This document shows, in pieces, positions 16,740 through 26,600 of a stretch of DNA of 64,000 nucleotides. Position numbers and translations under genes: made by a program. Below the pieces are notes generated by a model. That model did no database searches and had not been told where the DNA came from. It saw only the letters and a list, made by a program, of their open reading frames with translations. The stretch is taken from NCBI GenBank assembly GCA_963603365.1, contig CAVCMI010000033.1:37248-101247 (forward strand), read 5' to 3'. Every line of letters begins with the position of its first letter. Within the stretch, counting starts at the first letter, position 1. The stretch is from F23-D06 sp963603365. Its GTDB lineage: Bacteria; Bacteroidota; Bacteroidia; Bacteroidales; WCHB1-69.

Positions 16740-19187
16740 ATGGATACGTCAGAAAAAGTAAAGATATTCAGTTCGTTCAGTGACCTGGCTCAAGAAATTA
16801 TAAGAGACAGGGATACGCGTGACATGCTGGCGCAACGCTACGCTGTCCGCTTTATTATGCTCAATAATTTCAATGAATTTAAAGAACTTGCCAAGTTTAT
16901 GGCAAATATTGGAGTTGATACACTTGACTTGGAAACCTTGCTGGAAGAAGGCGAAGATGACATGTGGATTACAAAAGACGTGTTGAAGGACGCAATTAGA
17001 GCGTGCGTGAAATCTACTTTTGTAACACCTTTCTCTGAGGTTGTGCGCTTCTATAATGATGATGACTTCAGGGGCTTTTTCAATGAGATAATGCTTTTGG
17101 AGGACATACAAAATCCTAATAAACGTATTTATGTGCCTTTAATAGGGTTGCAGAACCGTTTTACCGACTTCCTGAATCATTTCGCCCGAATACAGGAGAG
17201 CGCACCAGTCTGGAGATATGATGCTGACGTGCAGTCAGTGGAAGTCTTCTTTGCCAAATACAAGGATTTTGTGTTGCCCAACGGTTCTGTACAATGTCAG
17301 CTTGATTCTCTTCGTGACTGGCTTATGTTTTGGAAGAAGCAGGCTCCGCAAGAAAGAATCGTTTGTACTTCAATGCCAATCTCAGCGAAATACAAATATT
17401 CCAAACCAGATAATATCTTTAATTTCACAAGGATAGCAAATGCCTATGAGTTCATGACAAGGTTTCTTGAACTGAGTTTCCCTTTTGATTATGATGAAAA
17501 CGAGAAAGATTTTTGGGAGCAGCTTCTGCTGCATATAGACAAGGGAAAACTCGATAGTTTTTCATTTGAGACTTTTGTCCGCACTTCGTTTAATAAGGTG
17601 AAGTTCGCAGCATCTGACATAATCAGCGAGTGGGCAGAACCCACGACATCCACATATGAGAGATGGCTGCTTAAAAACTATGTTCTGCACACAAGTTTCG
17701 CGGAGCAGTATCCTTATATCCGCATGTGTTTTGAGACAATGTCTTCTTTGTCCGATGAAGACCTACTGACCAACATGATTGCCACACGTGTTCTTTATAA
17801 TGACATTCCTGTTGACAGATTCCCGGAGTATGCGGCAGAGCGTCGTGAGATAATCGTTGACAATCAATTTGTCTTTGAACGGAAGGTTACTAATGAAGAA
17901 CAGAACTGGCTATTTGATCGGATACGTGAAATCTTCCAGATAGGAGGCGATTTAAATTCTGCGATAGCACTGTGTACCGGTGTGTTCGACTTCGAAAAGA
18001 AACTTCTCATGGGTTGGTCTGTTCACCACCCGAACAATCAAAAGTTGATAGAAGCTGTCCGTAGATTTTATCCGGACTATGCGGCTTATATGTCAACCGG
18101 GAAACCTTCTCATTTCAAGGTTGAGAACCAATGGGCGATTGATTACATTAAAGCATACAAAAAGTCGAAGTTGGAAGACAAATATTCTGATGACATTGCC
18201 TGTTTCATAAAGGAGAAGAACAATTCAGCCGCAAACTTCTACAAATGGTATTATGGGTTTGAAGAGACTCATGGCGTCCTTGCTGAGATGAGTTCGAACG
18301 TGGCCTTTAAGCCAGACAAGATATTTTGGATAGACGGGCTTGGCGCTGAGTTCTTATCGTACGTGCTGTTTCTTATAGAACAGGAGAATGCGGACATGAA
18401 AGTGGTGCGGTCGCAAATAACCCGTTCCCGTCTCCCTTCGTCGACGCATCACAACCGGTTTGAGGGTGAGGCTGTAAAGAAATATGGTGCTTTGGATGAA
18501 TTGGGACACGACTCACATGGCTATAAGCATTTCGACACCCTAATAGAAGAGTTGAAAGTCATAAAGGTTATAATCCAAGATATAGTTTCTGCTTGCAAAA
18601 ACCACAAGTGTACTGTCGCAATTGTTTCAGACCATGGGTTGAGTTGCCTGTCTCGTAAAGCTCCGTCTAAGAAATATGATGGAAAGTTTGAGCATGAAGG
18701 CCGATATATCAAAACGACTAATGACGCGCTGTCGGATTCGGACTATTTAGTACACGAGAATGAGGAGGACGGACAAAAATACAAGGTTGCCCTGACTCAT
18801 TCCTCTCTATCAAAAGTCCCGACTCATCAAGTTCATGGTGGTTGTACACCCGAAGAGGTTTTAGTTCCTTTCATCCTTTTGTCCAATAAAGACGTTGCTA
18901 ATAGCGTCAAGTATCAAATTAAAGTCTCGGACGAAGACATAATGCTGTCCAATCCAGTCGTAAATGTTACGGTCATTCCACAGCCAAGTAGTGTTACCCT
19001 TACTTGCGAAGGGAAAACCTACAACATGGATAGAGTCGGCACTCAATGGACAACTATCTTGCAGAATATCACGGAAGGTACACATGCCGTTGATATAAAG
19101 CCGGAAGGAGAGGGCGGTACTGAGCTGAAAATAAAGATTGTTGGCCTTGTCGGAGACACGGACATTGACGATATGTTTGATTTGTAG
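16740..19187 (+). CDS. pglZ: PglZ, alkaline-phosphatase-superfamily protein of BREX
   Basis: The protein has 815 residues. The C-terminal half holds the alkaline-phosphatase-like core: FWIDGLGAEF with the metal-binding D532, then ITRSRLPS.THHNRF with a candidate nucleophile, SDHG with D631-H632, and HGGCTPEEVLVPF with H699. This order is the PglZ domain, the one gene shared by all BREX types. A beta-rich tail of about 90 residues follows. Its substrate is unsettled; nuclease or phosphatase activity has been proposed for other PglZ proteins. Context between brxC and brxL makes the call secure. Confidence 0.93.
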   Translation: MDTSEKVKIFSSFSDLAQEIIRDRDTRDMLAQRYAVRFIMLNNFNEFKELAKFMANIGVDTLDLETLLEEGEDDMWITKDVLKDAIRACVKSTFVTPFSEVVRFYNDDDFRGFFNEIMLLEDIQNPNKRIYVPLIGLQNRFTDFLNHFARIQESAPVWRYDADVQSVEVFFAKYKDFVLPNGSVQCQLDSLRDWLMFWKKQAPQERIVCTSMPISAKYKYSKPDNIFNFTRIANAYEFMTRFLELSFPFDYDENEKDFWEQLLLHIDKGKLDSFSFETFVRTSFNKVKFAASDIISEWAEPTTSTYERWLLKNYVLHTSFAEQYPYIRMCFETMSSLSDEDLLTNMIATRVLYNDIPVDRFPEYAAERREIIVDNQFVFERKVTNEEQNWLFDRIREIFQIGGDLNSAIALCTGVFDFEKKLLMGWSVHHPNNQKLIEAVRRFYPDYAAYMSTGKPSHFKVENQWAIDYIKAYKKSKLEDKYSDDIACFIKEKNNSAANFYKWYYGFEETHGVLAEMSSNVAFKPDKIFWIDGLGAEFLSYVLFLIEQENADMKVVRSQITRSRLPSSTHHNRFEGEAVKKYGALDELGHDSHGYKHFDTLIEELKVIKVIIQDIVSACKNHKCTVAIVSDHGLSCLSRKAPSKKYDGKFEHEGRYIKTTNDALSDSDYLVHENEEDGQKYKVALTHSSLSKVPTHQVHGGCTPEEVLVPFILLSNKDVANSVKYQIKVSDEDIMLSNPVVNVTVIPQPSSVTLTCEGKTYNMDRVGTQWTTILQNITEGTHAVDIKPEGEGGTELKIKIVGLVGDTDIDDMFDL

Positions 19188-19192
19188 TCATT

Positions 19193-20641
19193 ATGAGTAT
19201 AATAGGAAATAAGATAAAGCAAGTGTTCGGAAGTGCCGCAGTTTACAAAAATCCGGAAAATTACGAGGTTTTCAATGGGCGGAACCTGCCGTCTTTCGTG
19301 AAGGATTATTTGATTTCCACCCATATAGCGGCAGACGGTTCATTTAAGCGTGAAGCTTTGTCGAAATTCCTTGATGCACATATACCGAAGGATAATAGCG
19401 CAATTCTTGCCCGGCTTCGCCGCGGGGAAACTCTCACGCTGTTAACACGCTTTGTCGTCTCGACAAGCCTTGCGCAGAACAAGACAAGTTTCCAGATTCC
19501 GGATATGGGGATTAAAGCCTCTGATACATTGATACCGGACTATCTTATTGATGAATATCCCGACGATTTGATTGATGGCGAGAAATGGGGTATCATGAAG
19601 ATTGTCTATATTGCGCCAGTTGAACACGGAAGGGGACATGTGGAAATGGTGAAATTCAGGCCATTCCGTCCGATGCAGAAATTAGACATCAATTATATCC
19701 GTAATTGCCGTGAGCAATTCACGCTGGAAGAATGGATAGACGTACTCATCTCCGCAATGGAGTATACTCCAAGCGCCTTTGCGTGCATGACTCAAAAAAT
19801 GGAATTTCTGACTCGTTTGCTTCCGTTTATCGAGCCACGCTTAAATCTTATAGAACTCGCTCCCAAAGGGACTGGCAAGAGCTATGTCTTTGGAAATCTG
19901 TCAAAATTTGTATGGCTGGTTAGTGGCGGCAAGGTCTCTCGTTCCAAACTTGTGTATGACAAATCAACTAAAGCACCGGGCATCATGCGCTTTTATGACA
20001 TGGTAGCCTTTGATGAAATACAGACCATTACCTTCTCCGATAACTCCGAAATGCAGTCTTTCCTGAAGAATTATCTTGAATACGGACGCGCTACGATAGA
20101 CAACTATGAGTTTATGTCCGAATGTGGTTTGATGCTACTTGGTAATATACTTCTGTCGGAGAATAATGAGCCGTTAAACTACAGGTATTTTGACTCGTTG
20201 CCGGAAGTGTTCAAGGATTCGGCATTGCTGGACCGTTTCCATGGGATGATTGAAGGCTGGCTTTTGCCGCGTGTCAATGTGGATATGGCTCTGCACGACT
20301 GGACTCTTAATGTGGAGTTCTTCTCTGAAGTTCTGCATCAAATGCGCACCGAGTCGGTATACTCACATATAGTGGACGACCTGATAGAAGTACCCAATGG
20401 GGCGGATATGCGACATACGAAGGCGGTTAAGCGTGTGGCCACCGCTTATTTGAAATTGTTGTTTCCACATGTGACGACTGTAGAACAGGTAGACTTGAAC
20501 GAATTTAATATGCTTTGTCTGCAACCTGCGATAAGACGCAGGGATATTGTTCGTCAGCAATGTAGCAATATAGATGCTGAGTCATCATTCTCCAAACCAA
20601 TCCCAAAATACAGAATTAAAGGATTGAATGCGATTGAGTAA
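19193..20641 (+). CDS. brxL: BrxL-type AAA ATPase without an evident Lon protease domain
   Basis: The protein has 482 residues. The segment from about residue 210 is the BrxL ATPase: LIELAPKGTGKSY with Walker A G226-S230, a SGGKVSRSKLVYD block, and Walker B MVAFDE with D274-E275, then GRATIDN and a GNI sensor region. Family members in type 1 BREX are about 680 residues and end in a Lon-like protease domain; here the protein stops after a helical lid, and no Ser-Lys dyad context is visible. The gene is intact, with a normal stop, and there is no Lon-like frame after it, so the short form seems genuine. It begins 5 bases after pglZ ends. Confidence 0.88.
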   Translation: MSIIGNKIKQVFGSAAVYKNPENYEVFNGRNLPSFVKDYLISTHIAADGSFKREALSKFLDAHIPKDNSAILARLRRGETLTLLTRFVVSTSLAQNKTSFQIPDMGIKASDTLIPDYLIDEYPDDLIDGEKWGIMKIVYIAPVEHGRGHVEMVKFRPFRPMQKLDINYIRNCREQFTLEEWIDVLISAMEYTPSAFACMTQKMEFLTRLLPFIEPRLNLIELAPKGTGKSYVFGNLSKFVWLVSGGKVSRSKLVYDKSTKAPGIMRFYDMVAFDEIQTITFSDNSEMQSFLKNYLEYGRATIDNYEFMSECGLMLLGNILLSENNEPLNYRYFDSLPEVFKDSALLDRFHGMIEGWLLPRVNVDMALHDWTLNVEFFSEVLHQMRTESVYSHIVDDLIEVPNGADMRHTKAVKRVATAYLKLLFPHVTTVEQVDLNEFNMLCLQPAIRRRDIVRQQCSNIDAESSFSKPIPKYRIKGLNAIE

Positions 20642-20711
20642 ACCCGATGACTTGAATACAGAAAAAACAAAGACCTTATATTTAAAAATCTCGAAATTTT
20701 AAATTAAAACT

Positions 20712-21710
20712 ATGAACCAAAGAGAAGAATTAGAACTCATAATCACACTGATAAAGAAATATAATCTTCCTTTAAGTCCCATTCTTGAGTTTGCTGTTAA
20801 GGAGAGAATAGGCGACATTGATTTGGAAGAGCGCGGCAGCACCATTGTTCAGGAAGAACATGTTGTTGGAAACAAGGATTTAGAGGATTATAAAAGGGAT
20901 TTTTCAAATCTCTCTGTTGGCAACGCAAAAGGAAAGAGATTGCCACATAAAGCCATTCTTCTTATTAGCATAATTAAACTTATTGAAAATGATGAAATTG
21001 CAGAGAACAGAATTGAACTCGGCCAGAAAATAGCTTCGGCTTTTGCCTTAAACTGGTCCAACTATTTTTGGGATGTTAAACAACCTAATGTTTGGATGCC
21101 GTTCTGGTATCTCAAAACCGAACCGTTCTGGCATTTCGAGCCAAATGATAATGAAGAACTTTTACAAGGACTTTTAAAGTTCGGCGGTCATCCTTCAATT
21201 AATCAGATGCGACATGTGATAAAATTCGCATACCTTGATGATGCTCTTTTTGAGTATTTGCAAGATGATGAGAGCAGAGAGGCTTTAAAAGAAATCCTTG
21301 AAATAACATATATTAAAAATATTTACAATGCCGATTCCCCTGATGAAATCACCACCGCTTTCTCCCCAATGCCCAAGTATGAATGCTGGCGTGAATCAAA
21401 CCGGTCGGCGGGCGTTCTCCACATATGGGTCAATGACCATGAGTATATACAGGAGAAAAATGCAACTCAAACTATGATAAAGGCAATAAACCTTGCGGGG
21501 CCCGAAAGAGTGGCTGCCCTCTATATTCCAATTTTTGGCGAGTATTTGGTGCAAAAAAACTGGCATAAGGAAGGAAAATACGCAGATCGTCAAAGAGAAC
21601 TGAATGACGGCTGGCTGCTCCAGACCTGCGGCGGAAATGTGGCGAAGAAAAGGCAACTTGAAAGGATTTCAGATGCGCTCGGTTTGGGCTGGCGCGTGGA
21701 ACTGGTGTAG
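20712..21710 (+). CDS. Uncharacterised BREX-linked protein with SBD/HNH-N-terminal-like domain
   Basis: The protein has 332 residues and begins 70 bases after brxL on the same strand, with the same AT-rich codon use, so it probably belongs to the island. Residues about 60-150 (LSVGNAKGKRLPHKAILL, then MPFWYLKTEPFWHF) resemble the domain that precedes HNH in putative restriction endonucleases, the class in which the sulphur-binding domain of ScoMcrA was found; the typical marks are HK..LLL and PFW.L....FWH. The C-terminal part (from about residue 225) ends in DGW.LQT...V.KKRQLERISDALGLGWRVELV, a pattern I recall from other uncharacterised defence-linked proteins. No HNH, PD-(D/E)xK or GIY-YIG motif is visible. 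A DNA-modification reader without its own nuclease is a guess. Confidence 0.6.
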   Translation: MNQREELELIITLIKKYNLPLSPILEFAVKERIGDIDLEERGSTIVQEEHVVGNKDLEDYKRDFSNLSVGNAKGKRLPHKAILLISIIKLIENDEIAENRIELGQKIASAFALNWSNYFWDVKQPNVWMPFWYLKTEPFWHFEPNDNEELLQGLLKFGGHPSINQMRHVIKFAYLDDALFEYLQDDESREALKEILEITYIKNIYNADSPDEITTAFSPMPKYECWRESNRSAGVLHIWVNDHEYIQEKNATQTMIKAINLAGPERVAALYIPIFGEYLVQKNWHKEGKYADRQRELNDGWLLQTCGGNVAKKRQLERISDALGLGWRVELV

Positions 21711-21761
21711 CAGCAATCCCGTTTCCCTCTTTTTCCCCTTTCATCTCCTGTCAAAGCAGCT

Positions 21762-21797
21762 CGGGGTGACGGCCTGAAAGAAGTGGCCGTCACCCCG
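21762..21797. terminator. Bidirectional hairpin between converging genes
   Basis: CGGGGTGACGGCC (21762-21774) and GGCCGTCACCCCG (21785-21797) form a perfect 13-bp stem with a 10-base loop, between the 3' ends of the BREX-linked gene and the T9SS protein gene. There is no clear U tract on either strand, so it may work as a 3' stem or bidirectional stop. It also marks the right end of the AT-rich island. Confidence 0.65.
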
Positions 21798-21823
21798 CGC
21801 GTTGGGTTCGCGTCTCGGGGACG

Positions 21824-23530
21824 CTATTTGACAAAGCGACCTACAAAGGCTCGTTTGCCGTCGGAAAGACGGATGAAGTAGGTGCCCGGGGCAAGGGCGG
21901 AACAGTTGACGGTTACGGCGCCGCCGTCGGCAGTTACGGCCTGCGACTGCACCATGCGCCCGCTCAGGTCATACACGGCCAGGGTGTTCACGGCAGAGAC
22001 CTTGCTGCCCAACGTTACGTGCAACGTCTCCCGCACCGGGTTGGGGTAGAGTACGAGGGCGTCTTCGGCAAGGCGCTCTTCAATGCCCGTGGCGGCCATG
22101 TCGGCAGCAGAACGCGGCACAAGGTAGTAACGGAATGCCGGATAAACGTTGCCGATCTTGCTGGTGGCAAAGTTGAAGCCCGTCAAGGCTACTTGGGTGG
22201 CCGGGATGTCAGAGCCGATGTAGTCAACGTCCTGGAAGTAGGGGAATACGGCGGTGTCGCTGACGCTGTTCTGGCTGACCACATAGCGGTTCAGCGTGGC
22301 AAAGGCGCCGGTGCTGACGAACTGCACGCCGTTGAGCTTGATGAGCTCGGCCTGATGGTTGTGCATGAAGCTGTTGTCTGCCAACTGCGACAGGGTGACC
22401 TCAAGCGGTGCAACGTCCTGGAAGATGGCGGTAACCTCATTGTGGGGCTCGGTGGGGATGAACTCCAGGAATCCGTAATAGTTGGTGAGCGTGCCGTAAA
22501 TGGCAGATACCTGGTCGCCTACGGAAAGGTCGCCGAAGATGCCGCTGTTGTCGTAAATAAGGATGGCTCCGGTGGAGTCTTGGATGACTTTCTGGTTGTT
22601 GTAGGCGGCCACGGCGGTGACGACAACGTTGTTGCTGAGCTTATAGACAACATCGTCGGCCACGCGCGCGCTGTTGTCGCTGTAGTCGAGCTTGGAGCGC
22701 AGCTCGGCGATGGAGTGTACGATATACTGGTCTTGCACGCCGTAGGTGAACGTAAGGGTGTCGGGGGTCATCGTGCGGTTGTTGATGTCGGCGACTCCGC
22801 TGACGATGAGGGTATAGGTCGTGCCTTCGGTGAGGTCAGGCTGCACGTTCAGCACGACGGTATTGCCGGCGCCGCCGCTCAGGGTGGCGGACGTTACGGC
22901 GATGCCGTTGTCAAGTGTGTAGTTGCTTGCCGTCTGGGCCGTTACGGCATCCAATGCCTTGCTGAAGGTGACCTCAACGGCGCTCTCTCCGGCATTCACG
23001 GAGCTGATGGCCGGGGGTGTGGTGTCTACCTGCGAAACAATCCGGATGTTGTCGATGAAGAAGCGGCCTTTGCTGGCGACGGAACTCATGAACTTGATGG
23101 TGGAAGCCGTTGTGCCGCCCGTGGCCTGTATTTCATAGTGTTTGTAACTGCCGTATGAGCCGTCGTTGTCCATGTCGGTTGCAGTGTAGAGGGTGTTGTC
23201 CACATAGACATTGAGCGTCCGGCTGTCGTTGTACCACGCTTCTGCGTCAAAACTGATGACAAACTGGCCGCCGTTCGCGGAAAGGTCAAGCTCCGGGGTC
23301 TGGATGAAGCCTGCTGCGGACGTCTTGCCAACTTTTACTTTCCCGGTGCAGGGATAAACCCAGTCGGCAGTCCATCCCGGAACGTGCGTGAATGAGTCGA
23401 TTCTGGTTGCAATAGAGTAGGAGTTGCTGTCTGTAACCAGCGAGAAGTCCTCTTCAAGGACGACAGTCTGTGCAGACATGCCGGCGACGATGGCCAGCAA
23501 GACGAATAACGGTAAAAAAGCCTTTTTCAT
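21824..23530 (-). CDS. Type IX-secreted surface protein with Ig-like and choice-of-anchor domains
   Basis: The protein has 568 residues. It begins with a signal peptide (MKKAFLPLFVLLAIVAGMSA-Q). Residues about 20-165 look like a jelly-roll adhesin domain; an SbsA-type Ig-like domain follows (DTTPPAISSVNAGESAVEVTFS). A second beta-rich part resembles the OB-like DUF5689-type segment found in Bacteroidota lipoproteins. The last 80 residues are a T9SS type A sorting domain: LYPNPVRETL, then VYDLSGRMV, then LAPGTYFIRLSDG and a basic C-terminus. Such cargo crosses the outer membrane and is anchored to A-LPS. The binding target is unknown. The gene converges on the BREX island. Confidence 0.9.
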   Translation of the reverse strand: MKKAFLPLFVLLAIVAGMSAQTVVLEEDFSLVTDSNSYSIATRIDSFTHVPGWTADWVYPCTGKVKVGKTSAAGFIQTPELDLSANGGQFVISFDAEAWYNDSRTLNVYVDNTLYTATDMDNDGSYGSYKHYEIQATGGTTASTIKFMSSVASKGRFFIDNIRIVSQVDTTPPAISSVNAGESAVEVTFSKALDAVTAQTASNYTLDNGIAVTSATLSGGAGNTVVLNVQPDLTEGTTYTLIVSGVADINNRTMTPDTLTFTYGVQDQYIVHSIAELRSKLDYSDNSARVADDVVYKLSNNVVVTAVAAYNNQKVIQDSTGAILIYDNSGIFGDLSVGDQVSAIYGTLTNYYGFLEFIPTEPHNEVTAIFQDVAPLEVTLSQLADNSFMHNHQAELIKLNGVQFVSTGAFATLNRYVVSQNSVSDTAVFPYFQDVDYIGSDIPATQVALTGFNFATSKIGNVYPAFRYYLVPRSAADMAATGIEERLAEDALVLYPNPVRETLHVTLGSKVSAVNTLAVYDLSGRMVQSQAVTADGGAVTVNCSALAPGTYFIRLSDGKRAFVGRFVK

Positions 23531-23589
23531 TTCTTTACTGTTGCTTTAATTAAATTATGTGTTGATTGTTAATTGTCATTTTTCGGGCG

Positions 23590-23597
23590 CAAAAGTA
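23590..23597 (-). promoter_or_regulatory. -7 promoter element for the T9SS surface protein gene
   Basis: The minus strand reads TACTTTTG, an exact consensus match, about 60 bases upstream of the start codon at 23530. It sits just beyond the 3' end of the neighbouring pseudogene. Confidence 0.6.
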
Positions 23598-23603
23598 GCA
23601 TTA

Positions 23604-26600
23604 TTATCGTTTTCCGGGCAATGGAGGTCTAATAATTTTCGCCGTACGGTGCAGCTGCAGTTCCGCCAGCACCACAGCCATTTCCGACTCGCCCTCCGGG
23701 GCGTCTTTGGGCTTCCACGCCACAATAAACATGACGGAGACACCAGTCACCTGATAGCCTCGCTCTTCCCATTCCGCCAGCTCGTCTTTCATCTTATGCG
23801 ACAGCTTGACGATCTGTTGCCCCGTCTTCGGTATGCAGAACCCGTCTCTGCGGAATTGAAGCCGGTCGCCGCTTCTCAGCGACAGGATTTCTCGTTTGTA
23901 GTCTTTCGAGTAATGAAGCCAAATGTCCTTGTGTGACATCTGGAGTATAATCTCATCCGGCAGATCATAGCCCGTTTCGTCGGTGGAGAATGCGTCAATT
24001 GAACGGCAAGTTGAGGTCATCTTAGAGAACACATTGCCGGTGAGACGGTTGCCGCTGTTGTGGCAGGTGGTGTGAATGGAGAGCGTGCGCTTGGCACGCG
24101 TCATTGCCACATAATAACGGCGCATCTCTACATCTGTCACCTGCTTTGGCTCACTGATGAGCATGTAGACGTTGTCAAACTCCCGTCCTTTGGCTTTGTG
24201 GATGGTGCTTACTGCTATGTCCGCTTTTGAGATGTGGCAGAAATCCTCTATTGACGATTCAAAGATGAACTCGCACAGGTCGCTGAAGTATTTGGTTCGG
24301 TTGGTTTGCTCAAAGGTGCAAAGAGCCTGTTGCAGATAGGGCAGCGCCATGCTGTTGTCGTATAGGGCAAAAGTCTTCTGTTTGGCATCCAGCCAGAGTT
24401 CTTCAGGGATGACCGGGGCATTGAGTTTTGACACTCCGGCATTGATGGTCTTGATGAAATACTTGGTTTCTGCCAGATTCCAAAATCGGAAACGCTCAAC
24501 AGACTGTATCAGTTTGGCCGGAAGGCCACGATGGCGGAGCAGCGCAAGTAGGATGACGGCTTCTTCGTTTCACAAATCCCGCATCTTTGCTCACAGAGAC
24601 GATTGGGGCGCTCTTGATGCGCTGGCGGATGCCTTGGGCAAAAGCGTTTGCGGCATCTACGATATGACGGGCGCTGCGGAAGTTTTCTGTCATCTCTATC
24701 AGCCGCCCGCCCGCTCTTTTGCTTAGACTGAACATATATTGGGAGTCTGCGCCGCGAAATTCAAAGATGTTCTGGTCGTCATCGCCTACAGCGATGACCC
24801 TCATATCCTCGTTGGCGTCCAGCAGCGCCGTTACCAGTGCGAACTCGTCCTTGCTCATATCCTGCGCCTCATCAATTACCAGCACGGTTTTTCTGATGCG
24901 GTTAGGCTCCACCTCGCCGGCGTTTATCATTGCGGTCGCCTTTATTTCAACATCGTCCGTCTCCTCCAGATTACCGATCCTGCCCAAGAGGTCAAAACAG
25001 TAGGAATGGAAAGTCTTGATGTCTACATAAAAGGCGGCAGGTCCTATCAGTTCAATCAGGCGTTTCTTGAAGTTTGTGGCGGAGGCTCTTGAGAATGTGA
25101 GCATTAACAGCTGGTCGTGCTTCACGTCTTCCAGCAGCAGCAATGAGGCCAGTTTGTGAACCAGCACGCGGGTCTTTCCGCTGCCGGGGTCTGCAGCCAC
25201 CACAATGCAGCGCGAGTCTTTGTCGTTGATGATTTCTTTTTGCCGGTCCGACAGCTCGCCGAAGAGTTTCTTGTACCTTGCCGGGGTGATGGTGCGCTGT
25301 ATTTCCGCTTCACGCTCGCCCTTGAAGTATTTTTTCACAAAACTGCGGTAGTCTATCTGGAAATAGTCGTGTACATATTGCAGGGCTTTGTCGTAGTTTT
25401 CTACCATCAGGTTCGCATATTCGCCCACAATATGAATCTGCTGTATCTTCTGCTTGTAGAACTCGTCGAGCATGCGGTAGTCGTCAAGCTTGTAGCGCAG
25501 CTTCGGCTCCTTGAGGCGGCGGATGTGCATGGCGTTGTAAAGCACCAGAAACCCTCCCTCGAGTTTGAGCGCTTTATTTTGGCCAGATAGAGCAATGCCT
25601 CCTCCACATCTTCAAGTTGCAGATTTTCAAAATATAAGGATTGCGTTTGCCCGCTGGCTTTCATCTCTTTCAGAAGTTCAATCACCGAGAACTGGACGGC
25701 ATTGTCTTTCGGCTGTCGTTTTTCTCTTTGCTCCGCAAGGGTGTATAGACGCTCAATGATAAAGCGGCAGGCATCTATCCTTTTTTCAAATCTTGCAATC
25801 ATACGCTTAGGGTCAAGGTTCTTTGTGATGATGCCGTTGTTGGCGTCAATGTCTTTCTTTGTCAGGTATCCGCTTATAACCAAGAAGTAGAGCAGGGTTC
25901 GGATGCTTTTTTCTGTCGCCTTTTCAATGCCAGTGCGTATGGCATTGTCGTTGAGTTGTTTGTATGAAACAGGCGACGCGTTGTCGGAGATATGCTCGAG
26001 GATGTATCTTTCAAGTTTTGCAAAATGTTCAAAGATTTGCAGCGGTTTTTTCTTGGTGTTGCTGATGTCTTGCAGAAAGGCTGTGATGTCAAGGGTGTCG
26101 GCAAGGATTCCTTCCTGTCTCATACGTTCCACGACAGAGATCACCTCCCTTTTGCTTAGCCCTAAGATGTCGGCAAGATAGTCCACGCGCGATTCGTCCT
26201 CGCTGTCCTGGGCTTTGGCAATGTGTTTCTCCGAAAGCAATGACTTGATGACACGGATCGCTTTCTCGGCCTCATCTTCCGAAAAGAGCGCCGATTTAGT
26301 GATGCGTTGCCGGGCCTCGTCCATGTTTTTGACGGTGATGCCCGTAGCATAGACGTGCGGGACGTTGCTGCCCCGTTCAATATAGCCGCTCTGTTCCAGG
26401 GCAGAGAGGGCGGAGCGTATACGCGTCTCAATGTCAAGGACGGAGTCATCCCAACCGGCTCGCCGCGCTATTTCCAAGGCAGAGCAGTTGACATGCTGCC
26501 GTGATTTCGTGAAATCTTTAATGGCTTTCCAGACTTGTTGTATTTCGCTGATGCTCAGCTTGGTTTGACTGAGCAATTGGAAGTGCTTGTCCAGGTCATT

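Noticed and set aside
10687..20641. Dnd phosphorothioation operon (dndBCDE) or DISARM
   Set aside because: No DndB, DndD or DndE-like gene is present, and the large ATPase, PglZ and BrxL define BREX.
21762..21797. 13-bp inverted repeat as an integration att site
   Set aside because: An att site would be a direct repeat with a partner at the other end of the island; none was found. Position between converging genes suits a terminator.
22019..23158. Long plus-strand open frame (379 codons) opposite the T9SS surface protein gene
   Set aside because: Composition is an antisense shadow (Gly/Val/Asp-rich, no motif); the minus-strand gene has a signal peptide and sorting domain.
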